A DNA stretch of 25,422 nucleotides from an uncultured Lachnospiraceae bacterium (GCA_910579935.1 CAJTVQ010000053.1:1-25422); one strand, 5' to 3'; shown: positions 1 to 8,650, counted from the stretch's first letter. Notes: generated by a model from the letters alone, not told the origin. Program-made: numbers and translations.

Positions 1-26
1 TAAAGAAAAGCCTGAAAAAACAATGA
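1..26 (+). CDS. Possible 3' end of an upstream gene (solute-binding protein?)
   Basis: The first bases can be read as the tail of a coding sequence. One frame gives KKSLKKQ followed by TGA at 24-26, and another gives KEKPEKTMI followed by TAG at 29-31. A lysine-rich tail just before two sugar ABC permeases would suit an extracellular sugar-binding lipoprotein, which normally precedes such permeases. Too little is visible to choose the frame or prove that it is coding. Confidence 0.25.
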
Positions 27-63
27 TTTAGAGCTTGACATTATAGGAAGGAAAGAAAAGGCA

Positions 64-930
64 ATGAAAAATGATAGGCAAAGAACATTTTTATTGATTA
101 CAATACCGATTCTGGCTTTGTTTGTCTGCTTTAACACCATTCCGCTGATACGCGGCGTGATATACAGCTTTACGAATTTTAAGGGATTTGGTAAGTATGA
201 CTGGGTCGGTCTGCGCAATTATATGGATCTGTTTACCGACGCCCGCGTTGGAAAATCTTATCTGTTCACCATCAAACTGGCAATCGTGACAACGGTCGTA
301 GTGAATGTGCTCAGTATGATTTTGGCATTGGGGTTAAACAGTAAGATACGGGCAAAGGGATTTTTCCGCGGCGCATATTTCCTGCCGAATATACTTGGCT
401 CGCTGGTAGTAGGTTATATTTTCAACTACTTCTTTACATATATCCTTCCGGCAGTGGCGGATATGGCAGGAATCACTTCTTTAAGCACGAGTATTTTATC
501 CAGTCCGAGTAAGGCATGGATCGGCGTCATGATCGTATGTGCATGGCAGGCGGTGGCGATGAATACCATCATATATATATCGGGGCTTCAGACGGTGCCT
601 GAGGATGTATATGAAGCAGGCGGACTGGACGGGGCGACCGGATGGAAACAGTTCCGTTACCTGACTTTCCCGCTGATCATTCCGTTCTTTTCCATCAACA
701 TGGTGCTGTGTGTGAAAAATTTCCTGATGGTGTTTGACCAGATCGTGGCATTGACCAAAGGCGGTCCTGCACAGAGTACGGAATCCATTTCCTATCTGAT
801 CTATAACAACGGTATGTCGGGCGGACAGTTCGGGTTCCAGAGCGCCAATGCAGTGGTATTCTTTATCGTGATCGTCATTATTTCTGTTGCGCAGATGAAA
901 TTTTCCGGTTCAAAGGAGGAGCAGCTATGA
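64..930 (+). CDS. Carbohydrate ABC transporter permease (MsmF/UgpA type)
   Basis: This is an inner-membrane permease of a CUT1-type sugar importer. It is 288 aa, the usual size, with about six hydrophobic segments; the first is at residues 9-30. The cytoplasmic EAA loop that contacts the ATPase is visible as EAGGLDGATGWKQF near residue 185, followed by the usual FPLIIPF. The start has AGGAAGGA at 45-52. It overlaps the next permease by four bases (ATGA), so the two are translationally coupled and should form a heterodimer. The downstream alpha-galactosidase points to raffinose, melibiose or related alpha-galactosides as cargo; this is inference. No ATPase gene is present, as is common for CUT1 systems that share an MsmK/MsmX-type subunit. 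Confidence 0.93.
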   Translation: MKNDRQRTFLLITIPILALFVCFNTIPLIRGVIYSFTNFKGFGKYDWVGLRNYMDLFTDARVGKSYLFTIKLAIVTTVVVNVLSMILALGLNSKIRAKGFFRGAYFLPNILGSLVVGYIFNYFFTYILPAVADMAGITSLSTSILSSPSKAWIGVMIVCAWQAVAMNTIIYISGLQTVPEDVYEAGGLDGATGWKQFRYLTFPLIIPFFSINMVLCVKNFLMVFDQIVALTKGGPAQSTESISYLIYNNGMSGGQFGFQSANAVVFFIVIVIISVAQMKFSGSKEEQL

Positions 931-1772
931 AACATACATCCACAGTTGGTAAATCGAACAGGGTTGCATTGGTCCTGCTTATTCTCGGACTTTCCACGAT
1001 TGCATTTCCGTTATACCTGACCATTGTAATCGCCTTTAAGCAGCCGTCGGAAATGACGAACAGCATCAGCGGTATTCTGTCGCTGCCCAAAACATGGAGC
1101 CTTGCCAATTTCAGGGAAGCGATGATCGTAACGGATTTCTGGCATTCCCTGAGGAACAGTTTGCTCATCAGTGTCCTGACAGTGGGGTTATCCATTCTCG
1201 TTCATTCCCTGATGGGATATGCGCTTGGAAGGAACAAGGCGCACAGTAAGTTTTACGGTTTTGTTTATCTGTTTATTGTCAGCGGTATGTTTGTTCCGTT
1301 TGCGATTCTGATGATGCCTTTGGCAAAGCAGACGGCAGAGCTGGGACTGGCAAACTGGGTGGGAGTGATTATCTTATATGTTGTATTTTATATGCCCATG
1401 AATATCATGCTGTATTCCGGATACCTTGTAAATATCCCGATGGCTCTGGAGGAGGCGGCAAGGGTGGACGGCGCTTCCACATGGACGACTTACTGGAAGG
1501 TCATCTTCCCCATTATGGGCCCCATGCATGCCACGGTAGCGGTCATTACGGCACTGGCGGTATGGAATGATGTGATGACGCCTCTTATTATCATGGCAGG
1601 CTCCGGAGAGAATACGCTGCCGCTGGCACAGTTGAATTTCCAGTCACAGTTCGGGACGAATTACAACCTGGCATTTGCTTCCTATCTGCTGTCACTGATT
1701 CCGATCCTGATCTTCTATGTGATCTGCCAAAAACAGATTCTGAATGGAGTGACCAACGGAGCAGTAAAATAA
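927..1772 (+). CDS. Carbohydrate ABC transporter permease (MsmG/UgpE type)
   Basis: This is the second membrane subunit of the same importer, 281 aa with about six transmembrane segments. The EAA loop reads EEAARVDGASTWTTYWKVIF around residue 172, and the conserved segment following it (PIMGP) is present. The start codon lies inside the stop region of the first permease (ATGA at 927-930), with GGAGGAG just upstream. The proline after FPLYLTIVIAFKQ in the first TM region and the C-terminal KQILNGVTNGAVK tail are typical of MalG/UgpE-like permeases. It is followed after about 50 bases by the alpha-galactosidase with its own ribosome-binding site. Substrate specificity is inferred from neighbours only. 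Confidence 0.93.
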   Translation: MKHTSTVGKSNRVALVLLILGLSTIAFPLYLTIVIAFKQPSEMTNSISGILSLPKTWSLANFREAMIVTDFWHSLRNSLLISVLTVGLSILVHSLMGYALGRNKAHSKFYGFVYLFIVSGMFVPFAILMMPLAKQTAELGLANWVGVIILYVVFYMPMNIMLYSGYLVNIPMALEEAARVDGASTWTTYWKVIFPIMGPMHATVAVITALAVWNDVMTPLIIMAGSGENTLPLAQLNFQSQFGTNYNLAFASYLLSLIPILIFYVICQKQILNGVTNGAVK

Positions 1773-1823
1773 AGCAGGGGAAACAGTACTAAGAATATCA
1801 GTAAGGGGGTAGGAAAATACATT

Positions 1824-4004
1824 ATGGCAATTCATTATCAACAGGAAAACCGTATTTTTTCATTGCATACGGTACATTCGACATATCAGATGAAAATTGA
1901 TGATTTCGGGTTTCTTCTGCACCTGTATTACGGAGGGAAAATATCCGGCAGCATGGATTATCTGCTGACCTGTTATGACCGGGGATTTTCCGGCAACCCC
2001 TCCGATGCAGGGGAGGACAGAACTTATTCCATGGATGTGCTGCCACAGGAGTATCCCGGAATGGGGACAGGCGATTACCGCAGCAGTGCGCTTATCATTC
2101 ATAATGCAGATGAATCGGACTGCTGTGATTTACGCTATGTAAGCCATAACATACAAAAAGGGAAATATGCATTGGAAGGGCTTCCGGCGGTCCATGCTTC
2201 AAAAGAGGAGGCGGAGACGCTGGAAATCCTTTTGGAAGACCCGGTCAGCAGGGTACAGGTGCGGCTTTTGTACGGTGTGCTGGAAAAAGAAGATATCATT
2301 ACGAGAAGCGCAGTCATCCGCAACTGCGGAACCGGCCGTGTGATCGTGGAAAAAGCGGCTTCCGCATGTCTGGATTTTGTGGCGGGGGAATATGACATCA
2401 TCAGTTTTCAGGGAAGGCATATGATGGAGCGCATTCCCCAGCGCAGGGAAACCGGTTATGGAAGCTATGTATTCGGAAGCCGCAGGGGAACTTCCAGCCA
2501 TCAGCATAATCCGGCGGTCATTCTGGCAGGAAGAGATACGACGGAGGAGCATGGGGACTGTTATGGGATGGTCTTTGTATACAGCGGGAATTTCATGTGT
2601 GAAGCGGAAAAGGACCAGTTCGGGCAGACAAGGGTGCTGATGGGTCTGCAAAGCGATCTTTTCCACTATCCGCTCGGGCAAAATGGGACATTGACAGTTC
2701 CGGAAACGATACTTGGTTTTTCCGGCGAGGGACTGGGGGGATTATCCAACCGGTTCCACCGGTGTATCAGGGAGCACATATACAGGGGCAGATACCGGAA
2801 CCGGCTGCGTCCGATCCTGCTCAACAGTTGGGAAGCGTCTTATTTTGATTTTAATGGGGAGACGATTTATAAACTGGCAGAGGATGCGGCAGAACTGGGA
2901 ATTGACATGGTGGTTATGGATGACGGCTGGTTCGGAAAGCGGGAAGACGATAACAGCGGACTTGGAGACTGGCAGGTGAACGAGCGGAAGCTGGGATGCA
3001 CGCTGGGCAGTCTGATTGAGCGGATTAACGGTCTTGGCGTAAAGTTTGGAATCTGGATCGAGCCGGAGATGGTGTCGGAGGACAGCAGTCTGTACCGGGA
3101 GCATCCGGACTGGGCACTCCGGATTCCGGGCAGAAAGCCGGTACGCGGCAGGAATCAGCTGGTGCTGGACTTTTCGCGGAAGGAAGTAAGGGAATATGTA
3201 TTTGATGCGATCTGCAAGGTTTTGGACCAGGGAAATATCGAATATGTAAAATGGGATATGAACCGGAGCATTTCCGATTTTTATTCCATGGAGAACGGTC
3301 AGGGCAGGGTGGCTTATGATTATGTGCTCGGCGTATATGATTTTTTGGAAAAACTGACCGGCAGATATCCGGAGCTTTTGCTGGAAGGATGCAGCGGAGG
3401 GGGCGGAAGGTTCGATGCGGGAATGATGTATTATACTCCCCAGATATGGTGCAGCGATAATACGGATGCGGTGGACCGGATACAGATTCAGTACGGGACA
3501 TCTTTCCTTTATCCGGTTTCTGTTGTGGGTTCCCATGTTTCGGCGGTGCCGAACCATCAGACCGGGCGCAGTGTGAGCCTGCATACGCGGAGTGTAGTGG
3601 CCATGGCAGGTACGTTTGGCTATGAACTCAATCCGGAAAAACTGACAGCAGAAGAACGGGAAGCGATCAGGGAGCAGGTGCGGCAGTACAAGAGTTATGC
3701 GGAACTGATTCAGGGCGGAATGTATTACAGGCTCTCCAATCCATTGGAAGATGTTTGTGCGGCATGGATGTTTGTTTCGGAAAGCGGGGACAGGGCGCTT
3801 CTGAATGTGGTGATGCTGGAAGTTCACGGGAATATGGCGGTGAACTACGTGAAACTGAGAGGGCTGAAAAAAGATGCGGTGTATGAAGATGCGGCGACAG
3901 GGAAATGTTACTACGGTTCCGCACTGATGGGAGCGGGGATTCCGATGCCGGTCAGACAGGAGGAATACCCGGCGTATCAGATGGAGCTGATCGAAAAACT
4001 GTAA
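1824..4004 (+). CDS. Alpha-galactosidase, glycoside hydrolase family 36
   Basis: This enzyme hydrolyses terminal alpha-1,6-galactosyl residues of melibiose, raffinose and stachyose, and is predicted cytoplasmic because no signal peptide is seen. The 726-aa length fits the large bacterial GH36 enzymes. An N-terminal beta-sandwich domain (about 1-320) precedes a TIM barrel and a C-terminal beta domain. Visible signatures are MDDGWFGKR, KWDMNR with the nucleophile Asp at residue 478, and CSGGGGRFD followed by CSDNTDAVDR with the acid/base Asp at residue 548. The start is preceded by AAGGGGG at about 1803. The gene lies between the sugar permeases and a sucrose-cleaving GH13 enzyme, so raffinose would be imported and split here to galactose and sucrose. 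The catalytic roles are known for the family. Confidence 0.95.
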   Translation: MAIHYQQENRIFSLHTVHSTYQMKIDDFGFLLHLYYGGKISGSMDYLLTCYDRGFSGNPSDAGEDRTYSMDVLPQEYPGMGTGDYRSSALIIHNADESDCCDLRYVSHNIQKGKYALEGLPAVHASKEEAETLEILLEDPVSRVQVRLLYGVLEKEDIITRSAVIRNCGTGRVIVEKAASACLDFVAGEYDIISFQGRHMMERIPQRRETGYGSYVFGSRRGTSSHQHNPAVILAGRDTTEEHGDCYGMVFVYSGNFMCEAEKDQFGQTRVLMGLQSDLFHYPLGQNGTLTVPETILGFSGEGLGGLSNRFHRCIREHIYRGRYRNRLRPILLNSWEASYFDFNGETIYKLAEDAAELGIDMVVMDDGWFGKREDDNSGLGDWQVNERKLGCTLGSLIERINGLGVKFGIWIEPEMVSEDSSLYREHPDWALRIPGRKPVRGRNQLVLDFSRKEVREYVFDAICKVLDQGNIEYVKWDMNRSISDFYSMENGQGRVAYDYVLGVYDFLEKLTGRYPELLLEGCSGGGGRFDAGMMYYTPQIWCSDNTDAVDRIQIQYGTSFLYPVSVVGSHVSAVPNHQTGRSVSLHTRSVVAMAGTFGYELNPEKLTAEEREAIREQVRQYKSYAELIQGGMYYRLSNPLEDVCAAWMFVSESGDRALLNVVMLEVHGNMAVNYVKLRGLKKDAVYEDAATGKCYYGSALMGAGIPMPVRQEEYPAYQMELIEKL

Positions 4005-4017
4005 CATGGAGGTTGAC

Positions 4018-5865
4018 ATGAAAAATTCGAAAGCAGAAAAAGTCTATCAAAAACGATTGGAAAAGCATCATGACGAACTGCGCTGGCTGTACATGGAACT
4101 GTATGACAACAGTTCCATGTTTGCCGAATTGTGCGATAATATGAAACGTTTTTATACCGAAAGAAACGGGGATCTGAAGTCGTCAGACGCAGAGCGCGAA
4201 TGCCGTCCGGACTGGTACAGGAAGAATGACCTGCTTGGAATGATGTTCTATATCGATAATTTTGCAGAGAATATGAAGGGGGTAGAAGACCGGCTGGACT
4301 ATTTGGAACAGTGCAATGTGAACTACATTCATCTGATGCCGTTTCTGGATACGCCGAAAGGCCGTTCCGATGGCGGATATGCAGTATCGGATTTCCGGAA
4401 GGTGCAGGAAGAACTGGGTTCCATGGAGGATTTGGAGGAACTGACGGCAGCATGCCATAAAAAGGGGATGCATGTCTGTATGGACTTTGTCATGAATCAT
4501 ACCTCGGAAGACCATGAATGGGCGAAAAGGGCAAGACAGGGGGACGGAGAGTACATGAGCCGTTATTTTTTCTTCGCGGACGATACACTGCCGTCCCGGT
4601 ATGAGAAAACGGTACCGCAGGTGTTTCCCACGACGGCGCCGGGAAATTTTACGTGGCTGCCGGATGCCGGACATTATGTCATGACCACGTTTTATCCGTA
4701 TCAGTGGGATCTGAACTATAAAAATCCGAGGGTGTTTAACGAGATGATGTACAATTTCCTTTATCTGGCGAACAGGGGCATTGATATTATCCGTATTGAT
4801 GCCGTTCCGTATATATGGAAAGAACTGGATACACCGTGCCGGAATCTCCCGCAGGTGCATACAATTGTGCGTATGATGCGCATGATCGGGGAAATTGTCT
4901 GTCCGGGAATCCTCCTGCTGGGGGAGGTGGTCATGGAGCCGGAGAAAGTCGCGCCGTATTTCGGTACGGTGGAAAAAGCGGAATGCCATATGCTTTATAA
5001 CGTAACTACGATGGCATCCACATGGCATACCGTTGCCACGAGGGATGTGCGTTTGCTGAAACGGCAGCTGGATATCGTAAATTCGCTGCCGAAGGACTAT
5101 GTATTTTTAAATTATCTGCGCTGTCATGACGATATCGGATGGGGACTGGACTATGATATCCTGAAGAAGGAAGGAATGGAGGAACGTTCCCACAAGCAGT
5201 ATCTGAATGATTATTTCCTGGGATATGCAGGGGGAAGCAACAGCCGTGGAGAGCTTTACAATGCGGATCCGGTCACGGGAGATGCAAGATTCTGTGGAAC
5301 TACCGCATCCATGTGCGGAATTGAAAAGGCAGGAGCTGAGGAAAATGAAGACGCGATGGAAACAGCCATTCAACTGGATGTGATGCTACATGCCTATATG
5401 TTCATGCAGTCCGGAATTCCGGTTCTTTACAGCGGAGACGAGATTGGGCAGGTCAATGACTATACTTATAAGGAGAACCCGGATAAAGCGGCGGATTCCC
5501 GGTATATTCACCGGGGGAAAATGGACTGGACGCTGGCGGAACGGAGTTCTGATGCGGACGCGGTGGAAGGGAAACTGTTCGGGCGTCTGAAACTGCTGGG
5601 AGAGATCAGGAAAAGGGAAAAGGTATTTGTATCGAACGCGGAAACATGGACGGTGGAAACAGGACAGAGGTCGGTGTTGGGGATGGCAAGGTCTTTCGGA
5701 GAGGAAATGCTGATCGGGCTGTTTAATTTCAGTGAGTCTGGCCAGACGGTAAGGCTTCCCGGTATGGATGGAGTTTATACGGATCTGGTTTCGGGAGGTA
5801 AAACAGATTTGGCGGAAGTTACGATGCCGGCTTATGGATTTTATTATCTGAAGGCAGGAAAATAA
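4018..5865 (+). CDS. Amylosucrase-family GH13 enzyme (GH13_4), sucrose-cleaving
   Basis: This is a 615-aa GH13 protein of the amylosucrase/sucrose hydrolase type. Conserved regions are DFVMNHTSEDHEW, IIRIDAVPYIWK with nucleophile Asp261, LLGEVV with acid/base Glu303, and LRCHDDIGW with His370-Asp371. HDDIGW is characteristic of amylosucrases rather than sucrose phosphorylases. The two residues that make the sucrose-binding salt bridge in Neisseria amylosucrase appear conserved as Asp118 in SDGGYAV and Arg495 in DSRYIHR. A longer reading from the ATG at 4006 is possible, but GGAGG at 4008-4012 is the ribosome-binding site for 4018. The gene follows the alpha-galactosidase by 13 bases and ends the operon. 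It probably acts on the sucrose released from raffinose. Whether it makes glucan, hydrolyses sucrose or transfers glucose cannot be told from sequence. Confidence 0.88.
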   Translation: MKNSKAEKVYQKRLEKHHDELRWLYMELYDNSSMFAELCDNMKRFYTERNGDLKSSDAERECRPDWYRKNDLLGMMFYIDNFAENMKGVEDRLDYLEQCNVNYIHLMPFLDTPKGRSDGGYAVSDFRKVQEELGSMEDLEELTAACHKKGMHVCMDFVMNHTSEDHEWAKRARQGDGEYMSRYFFFADDTLPSRYEKTVPQVFPTTAPGNFTWLPDAGHYVMTTFYPYQWDLNYKNPRVFNEMMYNFLYLANRGIDIIRIDAVPYIWKELDTPCRNLPQVHTIVRMMRMIGEIVCPGILLLGEVVMEPEKVAPYFGTVEKAECHMLYNVTTMASTWHTVATRDVRLLKRQLDIVNSLPKDYVFLNYLRCHDDIGWGLDYDILKKEGMEERSHKQYLNDYFLGYAGGSNSRGELYNADPVTGDARFCGTTASMCGIEKAGAEENEDAMETAIQLDVMLHAYMFMQSGIPVLYSGDEIGQVNDYTYKENPDKAADSRYIHRGKMDWTLAERSSDADAVEGKLFGRLKLLGEIRKREKVFVSNAETWTVETGQRSVLGMARSFGEEMLIGLFNFSESGQTVRLPGMDGVYTDLVSGGKTDLAEVTMPAYGFYYLKAGK

Positions 5866-5877
5866 TTGGGAAATGGT

Positions 5878-5920
5878 GATATCCGAACCCTTTGAGGGTT
5901 CGGATATCCCATTTTTTTTT
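5878..5920 (+). terminator. Rho-independent terminator of the alpha-galactoside operon
   Basis: A perfect 13-bp stem (5878-5890 with 5896-5908) encloses the five-base loop TTTGA and is followed by nine T residues (5912-5920). It begins 12 bases after the amylosucrase-family stop codon, separating the sugar operon from the PadR operon. Confidence 0.95.
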
Positions 5921-5949
5921 GCATCAGCTGCTCATAGTAACGATGAGTG

Positions 5950-6000
5950 ACTACTAAAAATAAAATAGTACTTGACATTACATAGTAGTTGGTGTAATCT
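5950..6000 (+). promoter_or_regulatory. Promoter of the padR operon with possible operator
   Basis: TTGACA (5972-5977) and TAATCT (5995-6000) are separated by exactly 17 bases, giving a near-consensus sigma-A promoter 22 bases before the padR start. The 7-base arms ACTACTA (5950-5956) and TAGTAGT (5983-5989) form an inverted repeat flanking the -35 box. This position suits PadR autorepression. The operator role is inferred. Confidence 0.75.
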
Positions 6001-6022
6001 AATACCAGCAGGAGGATAAAAT

Positions 6023-6346
6023 ATGAATCCACAATTCAAAAAAGGGGTACTGGAACTGATTGTTTTGGAATCCGTGCGTGAAAAAGATATGTATGGGTAT
6101 GAACTGGTGGAGGAAGTCTCGGAGGTCATTGATGTGAACGAAGGAACGATTTATCCCTTGTTGAAGCGGCTGACCAATGAACACTATTTTGAGACCTATT
6201 TAAGAGAGTCTTCGGAGGGACCGCCGCGGAAGTATTACCATCTGACGGCTGCAGGCATTCTGCATCGGGACTTACTGGCGAAGGAATGGGAGGAGTTTCA
6301 GTTGAGGGTCAACAGATTTTTGAAGGAGAGGCAGAAGGATGAATAA
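6023..6346 (+). CDS. PadR family transcriptional regulator
   Basis: This is a 107-aa winged-helix repressor of the short PadR type. The hallmark YGYELVEEV, EGTIYPLLKRL and PPRKYYHLTAAG segments are all visible, with the C-terminal dimerisation helix LLAKEWEEFQLRVNRF. The start has AGGAGG at about 6010. The gene is first in a three-gene unit and overlaps the following DUF1700-type gene by eight bases. Family members usually repress their own operon and respond to small molecules or membrane stress. The promoter upstream carries an inverted repeat that could be its operator. The inducer is unknown. Confidence 0.95.
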   Translation: MNPQFKKGVLELIVLESVREKDMYGYELVEEVSEVIDVNEGTIYPLLKRLTNEHYFETYLRESSEGPPRKYYHLTAAGILHRDLLAKEWEEFQLRVNRFLKERQKDE

Positions 6347-7271
6347 ACAGGCATTTTTGGAGGAACTGCGGGGATATCTCAGTGTTTTGGAGGATCAGGA
6401 GCAGGAAGATATTATGGAGGAATATTCCCAGCATATTGATATGAAACTGCAGAAAGGGCTGAGTGAGGAGGAAGCCATCCGGGATTTTGGTTCCATGAAA
6501 GAACTGGCGGCGGAAATCCTGGAAGCCTACCATGTGAAACCGGAGTTTGGACAGCAGGAAGCAGGGTTTCACCTGCAGGCGTTTGTGAAGGAGAAAGCAG
6601 ACAGGAGCGGACAGGTGTTCCGGCGTATGGGCAGTTCCCTGAAAGAAAAGTCGGCGGCTGTTGTGCGCGGGATACATACGGGATTTTTATGGATGGGGAG
6701 AAAGGGGCGGGAGTTTGCCGGCTGGCTGGTGAAACCATATCAAAGGTATAAGGGCAGGAGAGACGAGACTGCCGCACCGGAAGACCGCGGGGATTGTCCG
6801 TATGCGGATGGGATGGTTCTGCCGGAACGCGCAGCCGGTCAGAGACCGGACAGAATACAGCAGGAAAAGAGTGGGAAGGAAGATACGAAAGGAAGGAAAG
6901 GAACGGCGGATATGGATGGAAGTGTGGGAAAGTTTTTCTGGAAGGCAGGAAAGGGAATTGCGGCAGTATGGAGCTGGTTCCTGACGGTCTGCCTTTGGGG
7001 GCTGCGGCTGATGTGGAATGGGGCCTGGCTGCTTTTTGCTTTGTTTTGTGCATGTATGGCAATGTTTGTCCTGGCAGGGCTGGGGGCAATGCTGATCCTT
7101 TTGGTACAGGGGTATCCTTTGATGGGAATGTCCCTTATGGCATTGGGCGGAATCCTCTGTTTTGGTTCGCTTGCTGCCTGGGCTTACAGTATGATGATAA
7201 GGAAGAAAAACGGAACGGCAATACGGGGAAAAGAAACGGTGCAGTCCGGTGAGGAGGTACAATATGAATAA
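6339..7271 (+). CDS. DUF1700/HAAS-domain membrane protein
   Basis: This 310-aa protein has an N-terminal helical HAAS/DUF1700-like domain. The signature is a run of acidic helices with LEELRGYLSVLEDQEQEDI and EEEAIRDFGSMKELAAEIL in the first 65 residues. A charged, low-complexity linker follows (about 70-195). Three hydrophobic segments lie between about 205 and 286, and the tail is basic to acidic. The gene overlaps padR by eight bases and overlaps the next gene by eight bases. The family is commonly paired with PadR regulators in Firmicutes and is thought to sense or modulate membrane or envelope state; its biochemical role is not established. The linker is highly charged and is probably unstructured. 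Confidence 0.85.
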   Translation: MNKQAFLEELRGYLSVLEDQEQEDIMEEYSQHIDMKLQKGLSEEEAIRDFGSMKELAAEILEAYHVKPEFGQQEAGFHLQAFVKEKADRSGQVFRRMGSSLKEKSAAVVRGIHTGFLWMGRKGREFAGWLVKPYQRYKGRRDETAAPEDRGDCPYADGMVLPERAAGQRPDRIQQEKSGKEDTKGRKGTADMDGSVGKFFWKAGKGIAAVWSWFLTVCLWGLRLMWNGAWLLFALFCACMAMFVLAGLGAMLILLVQGYPLMGMSLMALGGILCFGSLAAWAYSMMIRKKNGTAIRGKETVQSGEEVQYE

Positions 7272-7773
7272 GCTGCATAAGATTCTGATCGGTGTGTTTT
7301 GTATCGGCGTCCTGCTGTGCGGGATTGGAACCGGTGTGGCATTTACCGAATTTTCGAAGCTTACCTATGGGGGAAGACAGTACCTTGGCAAGACGGATAT
7401 GAAGACGGAGAATTTTGATGTAAAATATGAGCCGGGGGAAAAACCGCAGGATATTATAGGCTGGTACCGCCGGGACCAGTATCAGATGCTGACGGACAGC
7501 GGTATTCCCGAGAATACGGTTCGCTTTTGTGTGACTTATAATGCAGAACGTGTTACGCCGTCTGCATATTGGGATGAAGAAAACGGAGATGTCATCATGA
7601 CGTATCAATGGAATGATGCACAGGACGAAACCGCGCTGATGATGGAAGCAAAGGACCTGGTTCTGCAGAATTTAAAAGAGGGGAAGATTGTGTCTCTGGA
7701 TGTGATGGATGTAGAAAATGTCACGGTTTTGGTCAATCCGGAAAGCAGGCCGGATGTAAAATTAGTATTTTAA
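7264..7773 (+). CDS. Membrane-anchored extracytoplasmic protein, DUF4097-like context
   Basis: This is a 169-aa protein with one N-terminal transmembrane or signal-anchor segment (about residues 7-27) and a soluble remainder predicted outside the membrane. I do not recognise a catalytic motif. A GTG at 7249 could extend the frame by five codons, but GAGGAGG at 7251-7257 is spaced correctly for the ATG at 7264. The start overlaps the stop of the DUF1700-type gene in ATGAATAA, so translation is coupled. In related operons the third gene is often a DUF4097-type beta-helical protein. This one is shorter than usual and the match is only by context and the beta-rich look. LLCG at the anchor end lacks the small residue before Cys, so it is not a standard lipobox. 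Confidence 0.75.
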   Translation: MNKLHKILIGVFCIGVLLCGIGTGVAFTEFSKLTYGGRQYLGKTDMKTENFDVKYEPGEKPQDIIGWYRRDQYQMLTDSGIPENTVRFCVTYNAERVTPSAYWDEENGDVIMTYQWNDAQDETALMMEAKDLVLQNLKEGKIVSLDVMDVENVTVLVNPESRPDVKLVF

Positions 7774-7929
7774 TATGTTGTGGCAGTTTTCTTTGCCAGC
7801 CAGACAATGAGGACGGATAAAAAAACTTCTGTCTTTTTGCCGTGAACTGTGGTAAGATATAAGCTATGAAATTCACAGGACAAAATCTGGAAAGCATGAC
7901 GGCAGCACAGGTTTGGGAAAGGCGTGGGT

Positions 7930-8586
7930 ATGCATATGCTGGAAGATGTAGATGCGGTTATTTTTGATTTGGATGGTTCCCTGGTGGACTCTATGTGGAT
8001 GTGGAAAGAAATCGATATAGAATATCTGGGAAGATTCGGAATATCAGTTCCGGAAAATCTGCAGGAGCGGATAGAAGGGATGAGCTTCAGTGAAACGGCG
8101 GAATTCTTTAAGCGTAATTTCCAGATTCCCGATTCCATACAGCAGATTAAAGACGACTGGAATGCCATGGCATGGGATAAGTACAGTTTTGAAGTGCCGT
8201 TAAAGGAGGGCGCGGACCGTTTCTTAAAATACTGCAGGGAGAAAGGAATACTGCTGGGAATCGCTACCAGCAATTCACGGGAACTGGTGCAGAATGTGGC
8301 GGCCGTGCATGGACTGGAGGATTATTTTTCCTGTATCATGACCGGCTGTGATGTGGCGAAAGGCAAGCCGGCGCCGGATATTTATCTGGCAGTGGCAAAG
8401 GAACTTCAGGTGGACCCACGGCGCTGTCTGGTTTTTGAAGATATTATACCGGGCATACAGGCAGGAAAAGCAGCCGGAATGAAGGTGTGTGCGGTGGAAG
8501 ATGCTTATTCGCTTTCACAGAAAGAAGAGAAAGCGGCAATGGCGGATTATTATATTGAGAATTTTAAGGATATTGTGCTGCCCTGA
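7930..8586 (+). CDS. HAD-superfamily hydrolase (beta-phosphoglucomutase-like)
   Basis: This is a 218-aa cytoplasmic HAD phosphatase or mutase of subfamily I. Motif I is VIFDLDGSLVDS (Asp13 nucleophile, Asp15). An alpha-helical cap domain lies at about 18-85. Motif II is GIATSNS, motif III is the lysine in KGKPAPDIY, and motif IV is VFEDIIPGIQAGKAAG. A GTG at 7924 is in frame, but the ATG at 7930 is better spaced from GGGAAAGG. About 150 bases precede it with no convincing promoter. The substrate is unknown; family members act on small phosphorylated sugars or nucleotides. It is followed by a structured leader and the YgiQ-type gene. Confidence 0.9.
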   Translation: MHMLEDVDAVIFDLDGSLVDSMWMWKEIDIEYLGRFGISVPENLQERIEGMSFSETAEFFKRNFQIPDSIQQIKDDWNAMAWDKYSFEVPLKEGADRFLKYCREKGILLGIATSNSRELVQNVAAVHGLEDYFSCIMTGCDVAKGKPAPDIYLAVAKELQVDPRRCLVFEDIIPGIQAGKAAGMKVCAVEDAYSLSQKEEKAAMADYYIENFKDIVLP

Positions 8587-8592
8587 GACTAT

Positions 8593-8650
8593 GGGTGAAA
8601 CGGCGAATGAAAGTTTCTTTCATTAGGTGTGTGCCGGAGTGACTTTACCC
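8593..8650 (+). ncRNA. Nested stem-loop leader before the YgiQ-type gene (unassigned)
   Basis: Three stems nest in the leader. Bases 8593-8600 pair with 8644-8650 around one bulged G. CGGC 8601-8604 pairs with GCCG 8633-8636. AATGAAAG 8606-8613 pairs with CTTTCATT 8617-8624 across a TTT loop. The structure ends about 30 bases before the ribosome-binding site of the next gene. It does not match any riboswitch consensus I can recall. It could be a cis-regulatory RNA or chance. Confidence 0.35.

Noticed and set aside
2742..4019. 425-codon open frame on the minus strand opposite the alpha-galactosidase
   Set aside because: It has no family resemblance and is rich in His, Pro and Arg, as antisense frames of such genes are; the plus-strand gene carries all GH36 motifs.
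4183..5028. 281-codon minus-strand frame opposite the amylosucrase-type gene
   Set aside because: Antisense shadow of a clear GH13 gene; no ribosome-binding site or recognisable domain.
7264..7350. Lipoprotein signal in the third gene of the PadR operon
   Set aside because: The sequence before the Cys is LL, not a small residue, so the lipobox is not met.
7866..7967. Small frame before and into the HAD gene
   Set aside because: No ribosome-binding site, and most of its length overlaps the well-supported HAD gene in another frame.
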